Below, piece by piece: positions 7,862 to 15,150 of a DNA stretch of 18,387 nucleotides (the stretch's first letter is position 1; each line of letters starts with the position of its first letter). The position numbers and the translations under genes are program-made. This DNA is from JAPSGM01 sp036556985 (GTDB lineage Bacteria > Chloroflexota > Limnocylindria > QHBO01), in contig DATBIK010000028.1 of assembly GCA_036556985.1 (NCBI GenBank), forward strand, positions 1 to 18,387. The letters run 5' to 3'. Below the pieces are notes generated by a model. The model ran no database searches. It was given only the letters and a program-made list of their open reading frames with translations, and had not been told where the DNA came from.

Positions 7862-7892
7862 AGTATAGCCGTGATGCGCGTGTCGCTGTCAT
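7862..7892 (-). promoter_or_regulatory. Promoter for the CAP gene (TATACT box)
   Basis: TATACT at 7867-7862 differs from the -10 consensus by one base. An upstream ATGACA at 7892-7887 matches five of six bases of TTGACA, but the spacing is 19 bp, longer than ideal. Transcription would start near 7855, giving a leader of about 100 nt containing a hairpin and a 16-codon ORF. This implies the CAP gene can be expressed separately from dprA. Confidence 0.5.
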
Positions 7893-7910
7893 CTCGTCCT
7901 GCGACCGAGT

Positions 7911-9122
7911 TCATGGACCGCGTCCAATTCGCCGCGCGGCGAGCGTCGGATGGAAGGTCGCGCCGCCGTACGAGGTGGCCAATCCGCGGGCCTCGAGCAT
8001 GGTCAGCGCGCTGGCCAGGGCGCCCGTGGCGTAGCCGGTCTGCGCCGCCAGCTCCTCCACCGATGCGGGCCGCTTCAGCAGGCGCGCGAGCACCATGCCC
8101 TCCGAGTCCGACAGCACGTCGACCGCCGCCGGATGCTCCCCCACCCGCACGCCCAGGCCGATGACGAGGCCGGCCGCCGAGGTCACGATCGAGGCCAGGT
8201 GATCGGCGATGAGCCGGTTGCAGCCGCGAGATGCCTCGGCGTCGATCGGTCCCGGCACGGCGTACACCTCCCGCTCGAGGTCGACTGCCGCGGCCGCGGT
8301 GAGGAGCGCGCCGGATCGGTCGGGCGCCTCGACGACCACGGTCGCGGCGGCGAGCCCGGCGATGATCCGGTTGCGACGCGCGAAATCCGGCCGCCCCGAC
8401 AGATGCCCGGGCGGCAGCTCGCTGAGGATGGCGCCGCCGGTCGCCAGCAGGCGCGCGGCGAGGTCCCGGTGCCGCGGCGGATAGACCCGGTCGATGGGCG
8501 ACGGAAGGACCGCCACGCTCGGGCCCCCGGCGTCGATGGCGGCGGCGTGGGCCTCGCCGTCGATCCCGAGGGCCAGGCCGCTCACCACCACCAGGCCGGC
8601 ACGCGCCAGCTCGTCGGCGATCAGTACCGCACAGGAGCGCCCGTACGCGGTCGCCCGCCGGGTGCCGACCACCGCGACGCCACGCGGCACGAAGGCGGCG
8701 AGGTCGCCGGCCTGGTAGAGGACCGCCGGCCGCGGGTCCGCGCGTCGCAGCGCCGGCGGGTACTCGGGATCGAGGGCGGTGAGCACGCGACCGTCGACGG
8801 CGCGCAGCCGAGCCTCGATGCGCCGCAGGATCGCCGGTGGTCCGCTCCTCCGCATCCGTCGCAGCGCCTCCGCCGTCTCGGGCGGCGGCCGGTCGAGCGC
8901 CTCGAGGATCGCCGGCCCGGCCTCCCAGGCCGCTCGACCGGACCCGTGGCGGGCGAGGAGCCGTGCGAAGGCCACCGGCCCGAGACCCGGGACGAGGCTC
9001 AGCGCGACCCAGTAGGGCCGCTCCGCGACAGGATCGAGGTGGCCGAGCGCGAGCCCATCCCACCGGCCGGGCCGCGCCGCAGCGGGCTCGGGTGCGGCGC
9101 CGGCCGTACCGACGCCGATCAC
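7911..9122 (-). CDS. dprA: DNA-processing protein DprA/Smf
   Basis: A 403-residue DprA, the protein that receives incoming single-stranded DNA in the cytoplasm and loads RecA during natural transformation. It has an N-terminal SAM-like region (about 35-125), the Rossmann-like core (about 130-320) and a C-terminal winged-helix DML1-type domain (about 336-392). Core motifs are clear: VGTRRATAYG (152-161), SGLALGID (181-188), FARRNRIIAGL (247-257), YAVPG (287-291) and SRGCNRLIADHLA (298-310). The start is a GTG at 9122 that overlaps the comM stop as GTGA, so the two are co-translated. The first 30 residues are Ala/Pro/Gly-rich and poorly conserved, so a later start is possible. DprA is also common in species not known to be transformable. 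Its association with comM supports a role in DNA uptake or recombination. Confidence 0.95.
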   Translation of the reverse strand: MIGVGTAGAAPEPAAARPGRWDGLALGHLDPVAERPYWVALSLVPGLGPVAFARLLARHGSGRAAWEAGPAILEALDRPPPETAEALRRMRRSGPPAILRRIEARLRAVDGRVLTALDPEYPPALRRADPRPAVLYQAGDLAAFVPRGVAVVGTRRATAYGRSCAVLIADELARAGLVVVSGLALGIDGEAHAAAIDAGGPSVAVLPSPIDRVYPPRHRDLAARLLATGGAILSELPPGHLSGRPDFARRNRIIAGLAAATVVVEAPDRSGALLTAAAAVDLEREVYAVPGPIDAEASRGCNRLIADHLASIVTSAAGLVIGLGVRVGEHPAAVDVLSDSEGMVLARLLKRPASVEELAAQTGYATGALASALTMLEARGLATSYGGATFHPTLAARRIGRGP

Positions 9123-10621
9123 GACGCTGCCTCCGGGCGGTAGTGGAGGGCCTCGTCGAGATGCACGCCCTCCACCAGCTCGCTGCCGCCGAGGTCGGCG
9201 ATCGTGCGCGCCACGCGCAGGCTGCGATGCACCCGGCGCGGCGAGAGGCGCAGCTGCTCGGCGCGCTTCGCCAGCAGGGATGCGACCGCCCGTCCCAAGG
9301 CTGGCGCTGCCTCACCGCCTGAACCGATCAGCTCGCCGTTCAGCCGCCCCTGCCGGGCGTGCTGCACTCCCCAGGCCGCGGCGACGCGGGCCGCGACCCG
9401 GGCCGACGGTTCGGCACCGTCCCAGCCGCGCGTGCGCGGCGGCTCTGCGCGGACCCACAGGTCGAGGCGGTCCCGCATCGGGCCGGACAGGCGTCCGGCG
9501 TAGCGCCGTGCCTGCCCCTCGTCGCAGCGACACTGCCGCCGTGGCGCGCCGAGCCACCCACAGGGGCACGGGTTGAAGGTCATGAGCAGCGTGAAGCGAG
9601 CCGGCAGCGCCAAGGCGCCCTCGACGCGGGCGATCGTGACCGTCCCCGCCTCGAGCGGCTGGCGCAGGGCGTCGAGGGCGTCGGAGCGGAACTCGAGCGC
9701 CTCGTCGAGCAGGAGGACGCCCCGGTGGGCGAGGCTCGCCTCACCCGGGCGGACCCGCGGGCCGCCGCCGACGAGCGCCTGGGTCGACACCGTGTGGTGC
9801 GGTGCCCGGAAGGGGCGCCGGCGGATGATCGGCGCGCGGCGGTCGAGCAGCCCGGCCGCGGAGTAGATGCGGCTGACCTCGATCGCCTCGTCGTCGTCGA
9901 GCGGCGGCTGGAGGCGCTCGGCGCAGCGCAGGAGGAGCGTCTTGCCGATACCCGGCGGCCCGCTGACGGCGAGGTTGTGGCGCCCGGCGATCGCGATCTC
10001 GAGCGCACGCCGGCCCTCGAGCTGGCCGATGAGGTCGGCCAGGTCCGGCGCATCGGGCGTGGCCGCGAAGGCCGGCAGCGGCCGCCCGACGGCCGGTGGC
10101 AGCGTCGCCACCCCGGCGAGATGAGCGACTGCCGAGCCGAAGCGATCGGCGCTCAGCACCTCGATGCCGGCGACCGCGGCGGCCTCGGCCTCGCTCGCGG
10201 CAGGCACCACCACGGCCCGGATGCCGGCATCGCGTACCGCGGCGACGAGCGGGAGCGTGCCGCTCACCGGCCGCAGCGTCCCGTCCAGGCCCAGCTCGCC
10301 GACCAGGGCGGTGCTGGGCAAGCGGCTGACATCGGGCAGCTGGCCGGATGCCGCCAGGATCCCGACGGCGATGGCGAGGTCGTACGACGTTCCGTCCTTC
10401 GGCAGGTCAGCCGGGGAGAGGTTGACCGTGATTCGTCGGGCCGGCAGCTCGAACCCCGAGTTGCGCAGGGCGCTGCGGACGCGCTCACGCGCCTCCTGCA
10501 CCTGGCTGCCGGCGAGCCCGACGATCGTGAGCGACGGCAGTCCGAAAGCCACGTCGACCTCGACCCTGATGGGGATGCCATCCACCCCGAACAGCGAGGA
10601 GCTCATCGTCTGCGCCAGCAT
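9119..10621 (-). CDS. comM: ComM/YifB-family Mg-chelatase-like AAA+ ATPase
   Basis: A 500-residue ComM (YifB) protein. In transforming bacteria ComM is a hexameric helicase that promotes branch migration when donor DNA is integrated. The N-terminal ChlI-like/Lon-protease-fold domain spans about 1-170 and contains the conserved VNLSPADLPKDGTSYDLAIAVGIL stretch from residue 66. The AAA+ domain follows with Walker A GPPGIGKT (221-228) and Walker B VLLLDE (302-307). A Cys cluster (Cys352, Cys354, Cys364, Cys366) beside NPCPCG is typical of the family. The C-terminal Mg-chelatase lid has the SPRRVHRSLRVARTIADL motif. I chose the ATG at 10621 because MLAQT is the usual N-terminus; a second ATG lies at 10606. 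No clear Shine-Dalgarno is seen. It overlaps dprA by 4 bp, and its 132-nt leader contains two inverted repeats. Confidence 0.95.
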   Translation of the reverse strand: MLAQTMSSSLFGVDGIPIRVEVDVAFGLPSLTIVGLAGSQVQEARERVRSALRNSGFELPARRITVNLSPADLPKDGTSYDLAIAVGILAASGQLPDVSRLPSTALVGELGLDGTLRPVSGTLPLVAAVRDAGIRAVVVPAASEAEAAAVAGIEVLSADRFGSAVAHLAGVATLPPAVGRPLPAFAATPDAPDLADLIGQLEGRRALEIAIAGRHNLAVSGPPGIGKTLLLRCAERLQPPLDDDEAIEVSRIYSAAGLLDRRAPIIRRRPFRAPHHTVSTQALVGGGPRVRPGEASLAHRGVLLLDEALEFRSDALDALRQPLEAGTVTIARVEGALALPARFTLLMTFNPCPCGWLGAPRRQCRCDEGQARRYAGRLSGPMRDRLDLWVRAEPPRTRGWDGAEPSARVAARVAAAWGVQHARQGRLNGELIGSGGEAAPALGRAVASLLAKRAEQLRLSPRRVHRSLRVARTIADLGGSELVEGVHLDEALHYRPEAAS

Positions 10622-10658
10622 CGGCCCACCAGCCGAGGCGAGCCGCGAGATGAAGAGT

Positions 10659-10704
10659 GCCGGTCGCCCGCCTGCTCGCCTCCCAAACTCCAGCGGCGAC
10701 CGGC
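10659..10704. repeat. 10-bp perfect inverted repeat in comM leader
   Basis: GCCGGTCGCC at 10659-10668 is exactly matched by GGCGACCGGC at 10695-10704, with 26 bases between. In the comM transcript the arms could pair to form a stem with a large loop about 38 bases before the start codon. A paired operator site is the alternative. Confidence 0.45.
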
Positions 10705-10722
10705 GAGGGCAGGCTAGGGGCG

Positions 10723-10748
10723 CGGCCGTTACCGCCCGGTTACGGCCG
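10723..10748 (-). terminator. Hairpin just after the CpaE-like gene
   Basis: An imperfect stem begins six bases after the stop at 10754: seven GC-rich pairs, one A-A mismatch and three more pairs around a four-base loop. No T-run follows on the minus strand, so it is at best a U-less terminator. The sequence GTAAC occurs twice in the same orientation within it, one helical turn apart, so protein binding is also possible. Confidence 0.4.
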
Positions 10749-10753
10749 GCTTA

Positions 10754-11944
10754 TCAGCCGCGGGCGGCGGCGAGCTCGGCGGCGGTCCGCTCGTCGACCT
10801 TCTTCGCGAAGTCGGCGACCGATCGGCCCAGGGGCCCATCGGGCCGGGAGGACATGAACGGCTCGCCCGAGTTCAGGGCGCTGATCGCGCCGCGGTACTC
10901 GTTGATGACCTCATAGTCGACCTTGCGGCTGAGCGCCGACTCCGCGTTGCGCACGTTGATGCCGGTGTACGCGTTGGATCGGTTGAGGACCAGCTGGACC
11001 TTGCCCTTCTCGTAGCCGAGGTGGTCCATCGTCTCGAGCACGAGCCGCACGTTCTTCAGGCACGAGAGGTCGGCGGTCATGATCACGAAGATGACATCCG
11101 CCTCGTCGAAGAGCTGGAGGTTGAAGTCGTCGATCGTCTTCACCATGTCGACGAGCGTGTAGTCGTACGCACGCCGCAACAGGTTGAGGACGTTGCTCAG
11201 CGAGGTCGGGTCATTTCGCTGACGCTCCATGACGATGTCGGCCGCCTCCGGCGACGGCGGCGCCAGGAGCAGGTCGATGCCGGTGTGGTGGCGGACCATG
11301 AGCTTGCGCAACAGGTCGGCGTCGAGATCCGGCTCGCCGATGGCGTTCACGACCGAGGCAGTGTCCAGGCCGAGGTCCATGAAGACACGCATGTCGCCGA
11401 ACTGCAGGTTGGCGTCCACCAGCGCGGTGCGCCGGCGGAACTCGCGGACCATGGCGATCGCCGCGTTGATGGCGATGGTGGTGGTGCCCACCCCGCCCTT
11501 GGCGCCATAGAAGAGGCAGAGGCGTCCCATGGTGGCCGAGTCCGCGGCGACCGCCGTGCTCAGCGCCCCGGTCCGCGACAGCAGGGCCTTGATGCGCGCC
11601 ATCAGCTCGAGCGGGTGGAACGGCTTGACGATGTCGTCGTCGGCCCCGGCGCGCAGGCCTTTCACCCGCTCGGCCACTTCCGCCTCGGTGGTGAGGATGA
11701 TGATCGGGACCCGCTTGCCCGCCTCTTCGGCGGCCCGGATCTGCTGGGTGGCGGCGTAGCCGTCCAGCTTTGGCATCGCCGCGTCCATGAGGATGAGGTC
11801 CGGCTTCTGCTCCGTCGCCAGATCCACGCCGGCCTGCCCATCCGAGGCGACGAGCACCTCGAAGCCCTCTTGCTTCAACGTGAAGACGAGGACGCGCTGG
11901 ATGTTCAGGTCGTCGTCGACGACGAGGACTTTGGTGGCAGCCAT
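10754..11944 (-). CDS. Response-regulator receiver fused to a CpaE/TadZ-like MinD/ParA ATPase
   Basis: A 396-residue two-domain protein. Residues 4-124 form a receiver domain with the acidic residues Asp10-Asp12, phosphoacceptor Asp54 (LILMDAAMPK), Thr85/Thr86 and Lys108 (DIVKPFHP). A short linker leads to a MinD/ParA-type ATPase (about 139-396) with a deviant Walker A KGGVGTTT (149-156) whose signature Lys149 is present, and a Walker A' segment LVDANLQFGD. The layout is that of CpaE/TadZ, which places Tad/Flp pilus machinery at a site in the cell. In known CpaE proteins the receiver is usually degenerate; here all key residues are present, so phosphorylation by a histidine kinase is plausible. 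No cpaB, cpaC, cpaF, tadB or pilin genes are in this window, so a pilus role is inference. The ATG at 11944 is preceded by AGGGGA at a good distance. A TATAAT box and a palindrome lie upstream. Confidence 0.85.
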   Translation of the reverse strand: MAATKVLVVDDDLNIQRVLVFTLKQEGFEVLVASDGQAGVDLATEQKPDLILMDAAMPKLDGYAATQQIRAAEEAGKRVPIIILTTEAEVAERVKGLRAGADDDIVKPFHPLELMARIKALLSRTGALSTAVAADSATMGRLCLFYGAKGGVGTTTIAINAAIAMVREFRRRTALVDANLQFGDMRVFMDLGLDTASVVNAIGEPDLDADLLRKLMVRHHTGIDLLLAPPSPEAADIVMERQRNDPTSLSNVLNLLRRAYDYTLVDMVKTIDDFNLQLFDEADVIFVIMTADLSCLKNVRLVLETMDHLGYEKGKVQLVLNRSNAYTGINVRNAESALSRKVDYEVINEYRGAISALNSGEPFMSSRPDGPLGRSVADFAKKVDERTAAELAAARG

Positions 11945-11975
11945 GAAATCCCCTGTACGCGGATCCGGCGTGGCA

Positions 11976-11989
11976 CGGCGCATGCGCCG
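11976..11989. repeat. 14-bp perfect palindrome at predicted transcription start
   Basis: CGGCGCATGCGCCG lies between the TATAAT box and the start codon of the CpaE-like gene, beginning about seven bases downstream of the box, that is at the expected +1. It could be an operator for a dimeric repressor or a 5'-end hairpin that protects the mRNA. Confidence 0.45.
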
Positions 11990-11995
11990 GCCGCG

Positions 11996-12001
11996 ATTAT
12001 A
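11996..12001 (-). promoter_or_regulatory. Consensus -10 box TATAAT for the CpaE-like gene
   Basis: A perfect TATAAT on the minus strand overlaps the TAA stop of the upstream hydrolase, 51 bases before the ATG of the CpaE-like gene. No convincing -35 hexamer is found 16-18 bp upstream. In such GC-rich DNA a perfect -10 in a short gap is unlikely to be chance. Confidence 0.6.
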
Positions 12002-12980
12002 CGGGCGACGCTCCGGGCTGGACCGATGCCTCCCGCGCCTCACCGGCCCGTCCCGGCACCCCGTCCAGGTGGCGGCCGAGGAAGGCGAGCACCCGCTCCA
12101 CGTATCCGGCGCCCGCCACGCTGAGGGCCTCCGAGTGACCGGCGCCGGGCACGACGTACAGCTCCTTCGGCTCCCGTGCCCGCTCGAAGAGCTCGCGGGA
12201 CTCCGTCCACGACACGAGGCGATCCTCACGCGGCGCGATGAGGAGCAGGCCGCGCGGCGCGATCTCCGCCACGCGCTCGATCGGCTGCCGCAGCCGGACC
12301 CGTGCCCGCAGCGACGCCGCGGCCACGATGAGCCGGGCCCCGAGGCCGGCCAGCGGATAGCGGCTCTCGCGCATCCGGTTGGCGATCGGGTTCTCGACAC
12401 GCCCGTAGGCGGCATCGGCCACCACCGCGGCGACCGGGAGGTCCGGCGCGGCCATGATCGCGACCGCGCCGCCCATGCTGATCCCCATCAGCGCCACCGG
12501 CCCGTAGCCGCGGTTCTGCAAAAAGCGCACCGCCGCGGCCACGTCGCGCTGCTCGGTGGTCCCGAGCGTGATCGGCGCGTCGTCCGAATCGCCGTGGCCG
12601 CGGAAGTCGAACTGCAGGACGTTGTAGTGCGGCTGGAGCCACGGCACGAAGCCGGTCAGCCACGGCAGCCGGTGCCAGCTGAAGCCGTGGAGCAGCACCA
12701 CGGCCGCGCGCGTGTCGCGCGCCGCCGGGATCAGCCAGCCGGCGAGCGTGAAACCGTCGTCGGTCGTGAAGCGCACGTCCTCGTAGGCCAGGCCGATGTC
12801 CGCCGGCGTGGCCGGCTCGCCCGCTTCCGCCTCGAGCGCCTTGCGGCCGGGGCGCACGACGCGGCGCGAGCCCTCGAGGCCCACGAATCCGAGGTAGCCC
12901 GCCGCTGCGGCGGCCACGATGCGGCCAAGCCAGGCCGCCAGGCTGCGGCGGCCCGACCTTCGCTCCCCGCGCTGCGCCAT
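11997..12980 (-). CDS. Membrane-anchored alpha/beta hydrolase
   Basis: A 327-residue alpha/beta-hydrolase-fold protein. After a basic N-terminus (RGERRSGRR) there is one hydrophobic segment (about 14-35, AAWLGRIVAAAAAGYLGFVG), probably a membrane anchor or uncleaved signal. The catalytic elements are visible: an oxyanion segment HGFSWHR (98-104), the nucleophile elbow GISMGG with Ser168, Asp253 (APREDRLV) and His282 (GAGHSEA). The architecture matches lysophospholipase/dienelactone-hydrolase-like membrane hydrolases of the BAAT/YqkD type; the substrate cannot be predicted. The ATG at 12980 follows the SPFH gene stop after a single base, so the two are probably co-translated and may act at the same membrane. 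The stop codon TAA lies inside the -10 box of the next gene. Confidence 0.82.
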   Translation of the reverse strand: MAQRGERRSGRRSLAAWLGRIVAAAAAGYLGFVGLEGSRRVVRPGRKALEAEAGEPATPADIGLAYEDVRFTTDDGFTLAGWLIPAARDTRAAVVLLHGFSWHRLPWLTGFVPWLQPHYNVLQFDFRGHGDSDDAPITLGTTEQRDVAAAVRFLQNRGYGPVALMGISMGGAVAIMAAPDLPVAAVVADAAYGRVENPIANRMRESRYPLAGLGARLIVAAASLRARVRLRQPIERVAEIAPRGLLLIAPREDRLVSWTESRELFERAREPKELYVVPGAGHSEALSVAGAGYVERVLAFLGRHLDGVPGRAGEAREASVQPGASPV

Positions 12981-12981
12981 G

Positions 12982-13887
12982 TCAGCCGGCGGCGCCGCCG
13001 CCTGACGGGTCGCTGGCCTCCCGGGCCTGCCGCATGCCGTTCGCGATCGGCCGCGTCAGCTCGGCGAGCTCCATCGGGATGACCCACTTCGTCGAGTCGC
13101 CCGCGCCCAGCACCTTCAACGCCTCGAGGTACTGGAGCGCCATCGTCTTCTCGTCGATGCCCTTCGCGGCATTGAAGATCGTCTGCAGCGCGTTGGCATA
13201 GCCCTCAGCGCGAAGGATCTGCGACTGTCGCTCACCCTCGGCACGGAGGATGTTCGACTGCTTGTCACCCTCGGCCACGTTGATCGTCGCCTGGCGGGTG
13301 CCCTCCGACTCGGTGATGTTCGCGCGACGATTGCGCTCCGCGCTCATCTGGCGGTTCATCGCGTCCTGGATGTCGCGCGGCGGGACGATCTCGCGGATCT
13401 CGACGCTGGTGATCTTCACGCCCCAGCGGTGCGTGACCTCGTCGAGCTTCGTGCGCAGGATGTTGTTGATCTCTTCGCGCTTGGCCAGGACGTCGTCGAG
13501 CGGGATGTCGCCGATGACCGCGCGCAGCGTGGTGGCGGCCAGTGCCTGCGAGGCGCCGGAGAAGCTCGTCACCGCGGTCACCGACTGCTCGGGATCGAAG
13601 ACCTTGGAGTAGACGAGGAAGTCGATGCTGATCGGCGCGTTGTCCTTGGTGATGCAGGTCTGCGGCGGCAGCTCGATGAAGAACTCGCGCAGGTCGACCT
13701 TCACCGGCTGCTGGATGATCGGCACCAGGAGGACCAGCCCCGGCCCGGCCGATCCGTTCGTGACGCGCCCCAGCGTGAAGATCACGAGGCGCTCGTACTG
13801 GCGCACGATGTGGACCGTGCTCCAGATGAGGAAGAGCAGGATCGCGATGGCGGCGACCAGGATCGCCAGGGTTACCGGATCGTCCAT
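12982..13887 (-). CDS. SPFH/Band 7 stomatin-like protein (paraslipin type)
   Basis: A 301-residue SPFH-domain protein. It has an N-terminal transmembrane helix (about 5-25, TLAILVAAIAILLFLIWSTV) then the Band 7 domain starting at EYERLVIFTLGR-like VRQYERLVIFTLGRV. The conserved WGVKITSVEIREIVPPRDIQDAMNRQMSAERNRRA segment is present. After it comes a coiled-coil region with 11-residue repeats beginning with EG (EGTRQATINVA, EGDKQSNILRA, EGERQSQILRA). Such proteins assemble into large membrane rings or microdomains and are substrates or partners of NfeD proteases. The NfeD gene is nearby but not adjacent. I prefer the ATG at 13887 because GGAGGG at 13905-13900 directly abuts the other ATG at 13899 and would be too close for it; the spacing to 13887 is rather long. 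A TAGACT box lies upstream, and the hydrolase gene follows after one base. Confidence 0.9.
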   Translation of the reverse strand: MDDPVTLAILVAAIAILLFLIWSTVHIVRQYERLVIFTLGRVTNGSAGPGLVLLVPIIQQPVKVDLREFFIELPPQTCITKDNAPISIDFLVYSKVFDPEQSVTAVTSFSGASQALAATTLRAVIGDIPLDDVLAKREEINNILRTKLDEVTHRWGVKITSVEIREIVPPRDIQDAMNRQMSAERNRRANITESEGTRQATINVAEGDKQSNILRAEGERQSQILRAEGYANALQTIFNAAKGIDEKTMALQYLEALKVLGAGDSTKWVIPMELAELTRPIANGMRQAREASDPSGGGAAG

Positions 13888-13925
13888 GTCGTGGGACATC
13901 CCTCCGTTCTCGGGCCGATGCGACC

Positions 13926-13931
13926 AGTCTA
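13926..13931 (-). promoter_or_regulatory. Candidate -10 box TAGACT before the SPFH gene
   Basis: TAGACT on the minus strand overlaps the TAG stop of the dehydrogenase and would place the transcription start about 30 bases before the chosen SPFH start codon. No recognisable -35 is present. The same hexamer precedes the Nudix gene at 18351. Confidence 0.4.
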
Positions 13932-15140
13932 CCCCTCGCGCGACGGGGCGAAGGCGACCTTGATCGCCCCCGAGCGCCGGCGGTGGAGCGCGGCCGCCAT
14001 GGCCAGCCGCCACTCTTCCAGCCGGAACCGATGCGTCACGAGCTCGCCGATCGGCAGCTCCGGGTGCTCCACGAGGAGCCGCATGGCGGCGTCCATGGTG
14101 TGCGGCGCTCCCGGCAGCCCGTGCTCGGTGCCGTAGACGTACGCCCCCTCCACCCGCAGCTCGCGGGTCCATGCCGGCGTCCAGTCCAGGTCCCGGACGA
14201 TCGCCGGCCCGCCGAGGATCACGACCCTTCCCCGCGGCGCGGCCACCCGCAGGCTCGCGTCCAGCGAGGCTGCGCTGCCGACGCAGTCGTAGACGTGCGC
14301 GAAGCCGCCGGTCAGCACGTCCTCCCCCACCAGGGGCCGATGGCGCCGCGCGCCGGCGTGCTCGACGGCCGCCGCCAGCGGATCGCTCGCGACGTGCGTG
14401 CCGAACCGCGCGGCGAGGTCGCGCTGTGCGGCGTGTCGGGCCGCCACGACCACCCCAACCTCCGGCGCGGCGAGGCGCAGCGCCGCCGCCGCGCACAGCC
14501 CGATGGTCCCGGCCCCGATGACGAGCACCCGCTCCCCGTCCGACGGCGGCGCGGCCAGGACCGCGTGGAGCGCGACGCTCAGCGGCTCGACGAGGACCGC
14601 CGCCTCGTCGCTCAGCACGTCGGGCACGGGGTGCAACTGGCTGGAATGGGCCACGATCTCGTCGGACCAGCCGCCCGGCAGGTCGTGGCAGTAGCCCAGC
14701 ATGGGCGCCGGTGAGATGCTGCCCTCCGCGGTCCGCAGACAGAGCCCCGGCTCACCGCGGACGCAGGACGGGCACGGGTCGAGGCCGCGCGGCACGCAGC
14801 CCAGCAGCGGGTCGACGACGACCCGCTCCCCGCTCTCCGCGACGCGGGCCACGATCTCGTGGCCGAGGACCGCCGGGAAGGAGGCGAACGGCGACATCGC
14901 CGCGCTCGTCTTCCCGGTGAGGAGCGCGATGTCCGTCCCGCACAGCCCCGACAGGATCGGTCGCAGCCGCACCCAGCCCGGCCCGGGGAGGGCCGGCGGG
15001 GCGTATCGGTCCAGGCCGACCCAGGGCATCCAGCCGCGTGCCAGGCGTGGCACCACACCGCCCAAGAGCTGGAGGGCGCGGTAGTTCAGGGGCGATGCGG
15101 CGAAGCGCTGCCGGACGCCGCGAACCGTGCGCTCGGGCAT
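13929..15140 (-). CDS. Zinc-binding MDR-family alcohol/polyol dehydrogenase
   Basis: A 403-residue medium-chain dehydrogenase/reductase. Catalytic zinc ligands are visible at Cys67 (LCGTD), His94-Glu95 (LGHE) and Glu185 (VEP). A structural-zinc lobe follows with Cys115, Cys123, Cys126 and Cys134. The Rossmann nucleotide-binding motif is VLVIGAGTIGL (206-215 region). The N-terminus has about 45 residues before the usual GroES-like core. The segment after GHE is shortened compared with typical members, and the first structural Cys is displaced from the usual CxxCxxC spacing. The enzyme probably oxidises an alcohol or sugar alcohol with NAD(P); the substrate is unknown. It starts 10 bases after the stop of the class II aldolase-domain gene, suggesting the two act in one pathway, for example on a sugar or sugar phosphate. 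A 10-bp direct repeat straddles its start codon. Confidence 0.85.
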   Translation of the reverse strand: MPERTVRGVRQRFAASPLNYRALQLLGGVVPRLARGWMPWVGLDRYAPPALPGPGWVRLRPILSGLCGTDIALLTGKTSAAMSPFASFPAVLGHEIVARVAESGERVVVDPLLGCVPRGLDPCPSCVRGEPGLCLRTAEGSISPAPMLGYCHDLPGGWSDEIVAHSSQLHPVPDVLSDEAAVLVEPLSVALHAVLAAPPSDGERVLVIGAGTIGLCAAAALRLAAPEVGVVVAARHAAQRDLAARFGTHVASDPLAAAVEHAGARRHRPLVGEDVLTGGFAHVYDCVGSAASLDASLRVAAPRGRVVILGGPAIVRDLDWTPAWTRELRVEGAYVYGTEHGLPGAPHTMDAAMRLLVEHPELPIGELVTHRFRLEEWRLAMAAALHRRRSGAIKVAFAPSREG

Positions 15141-15150
15141 GCGCTCGGGG

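Noticed and set aside
6052..9315. Minus-strand 1087-codon frame across dprA and the CAP gene
   Set aside because: It is out of frame with both recognisable proteins and its translation is Arg/Pro-rich without motifs.
7911..10621. A new defence system formed by comM, dprA and the CpaE-like ATPase
   Set aside because: ComM and DprA have known housekeeping and competence roles, and no nuclease, toxin or other defence partner is adjacent.
9359..10717. 452-codon plus-strand frame opposite comM
   Set aside because: It is a shadow of the ComM reading frame with no signal of its own.
11945..12415. Upstream extension of the CpaE-like frame
   Set aside because: It overlaps the alpha/beta hydrolase gene and the TATAAT box; the receiver domain begins right after the ATG at 11944.
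13888..14496. Long N-terminal extension of the SPFH protein
   Set aside because: The extra 200 codons run through the dehydrogenase gene in another frame and are not SPFH-like; the transmembrane helix and ribosome site place the start at 13887.
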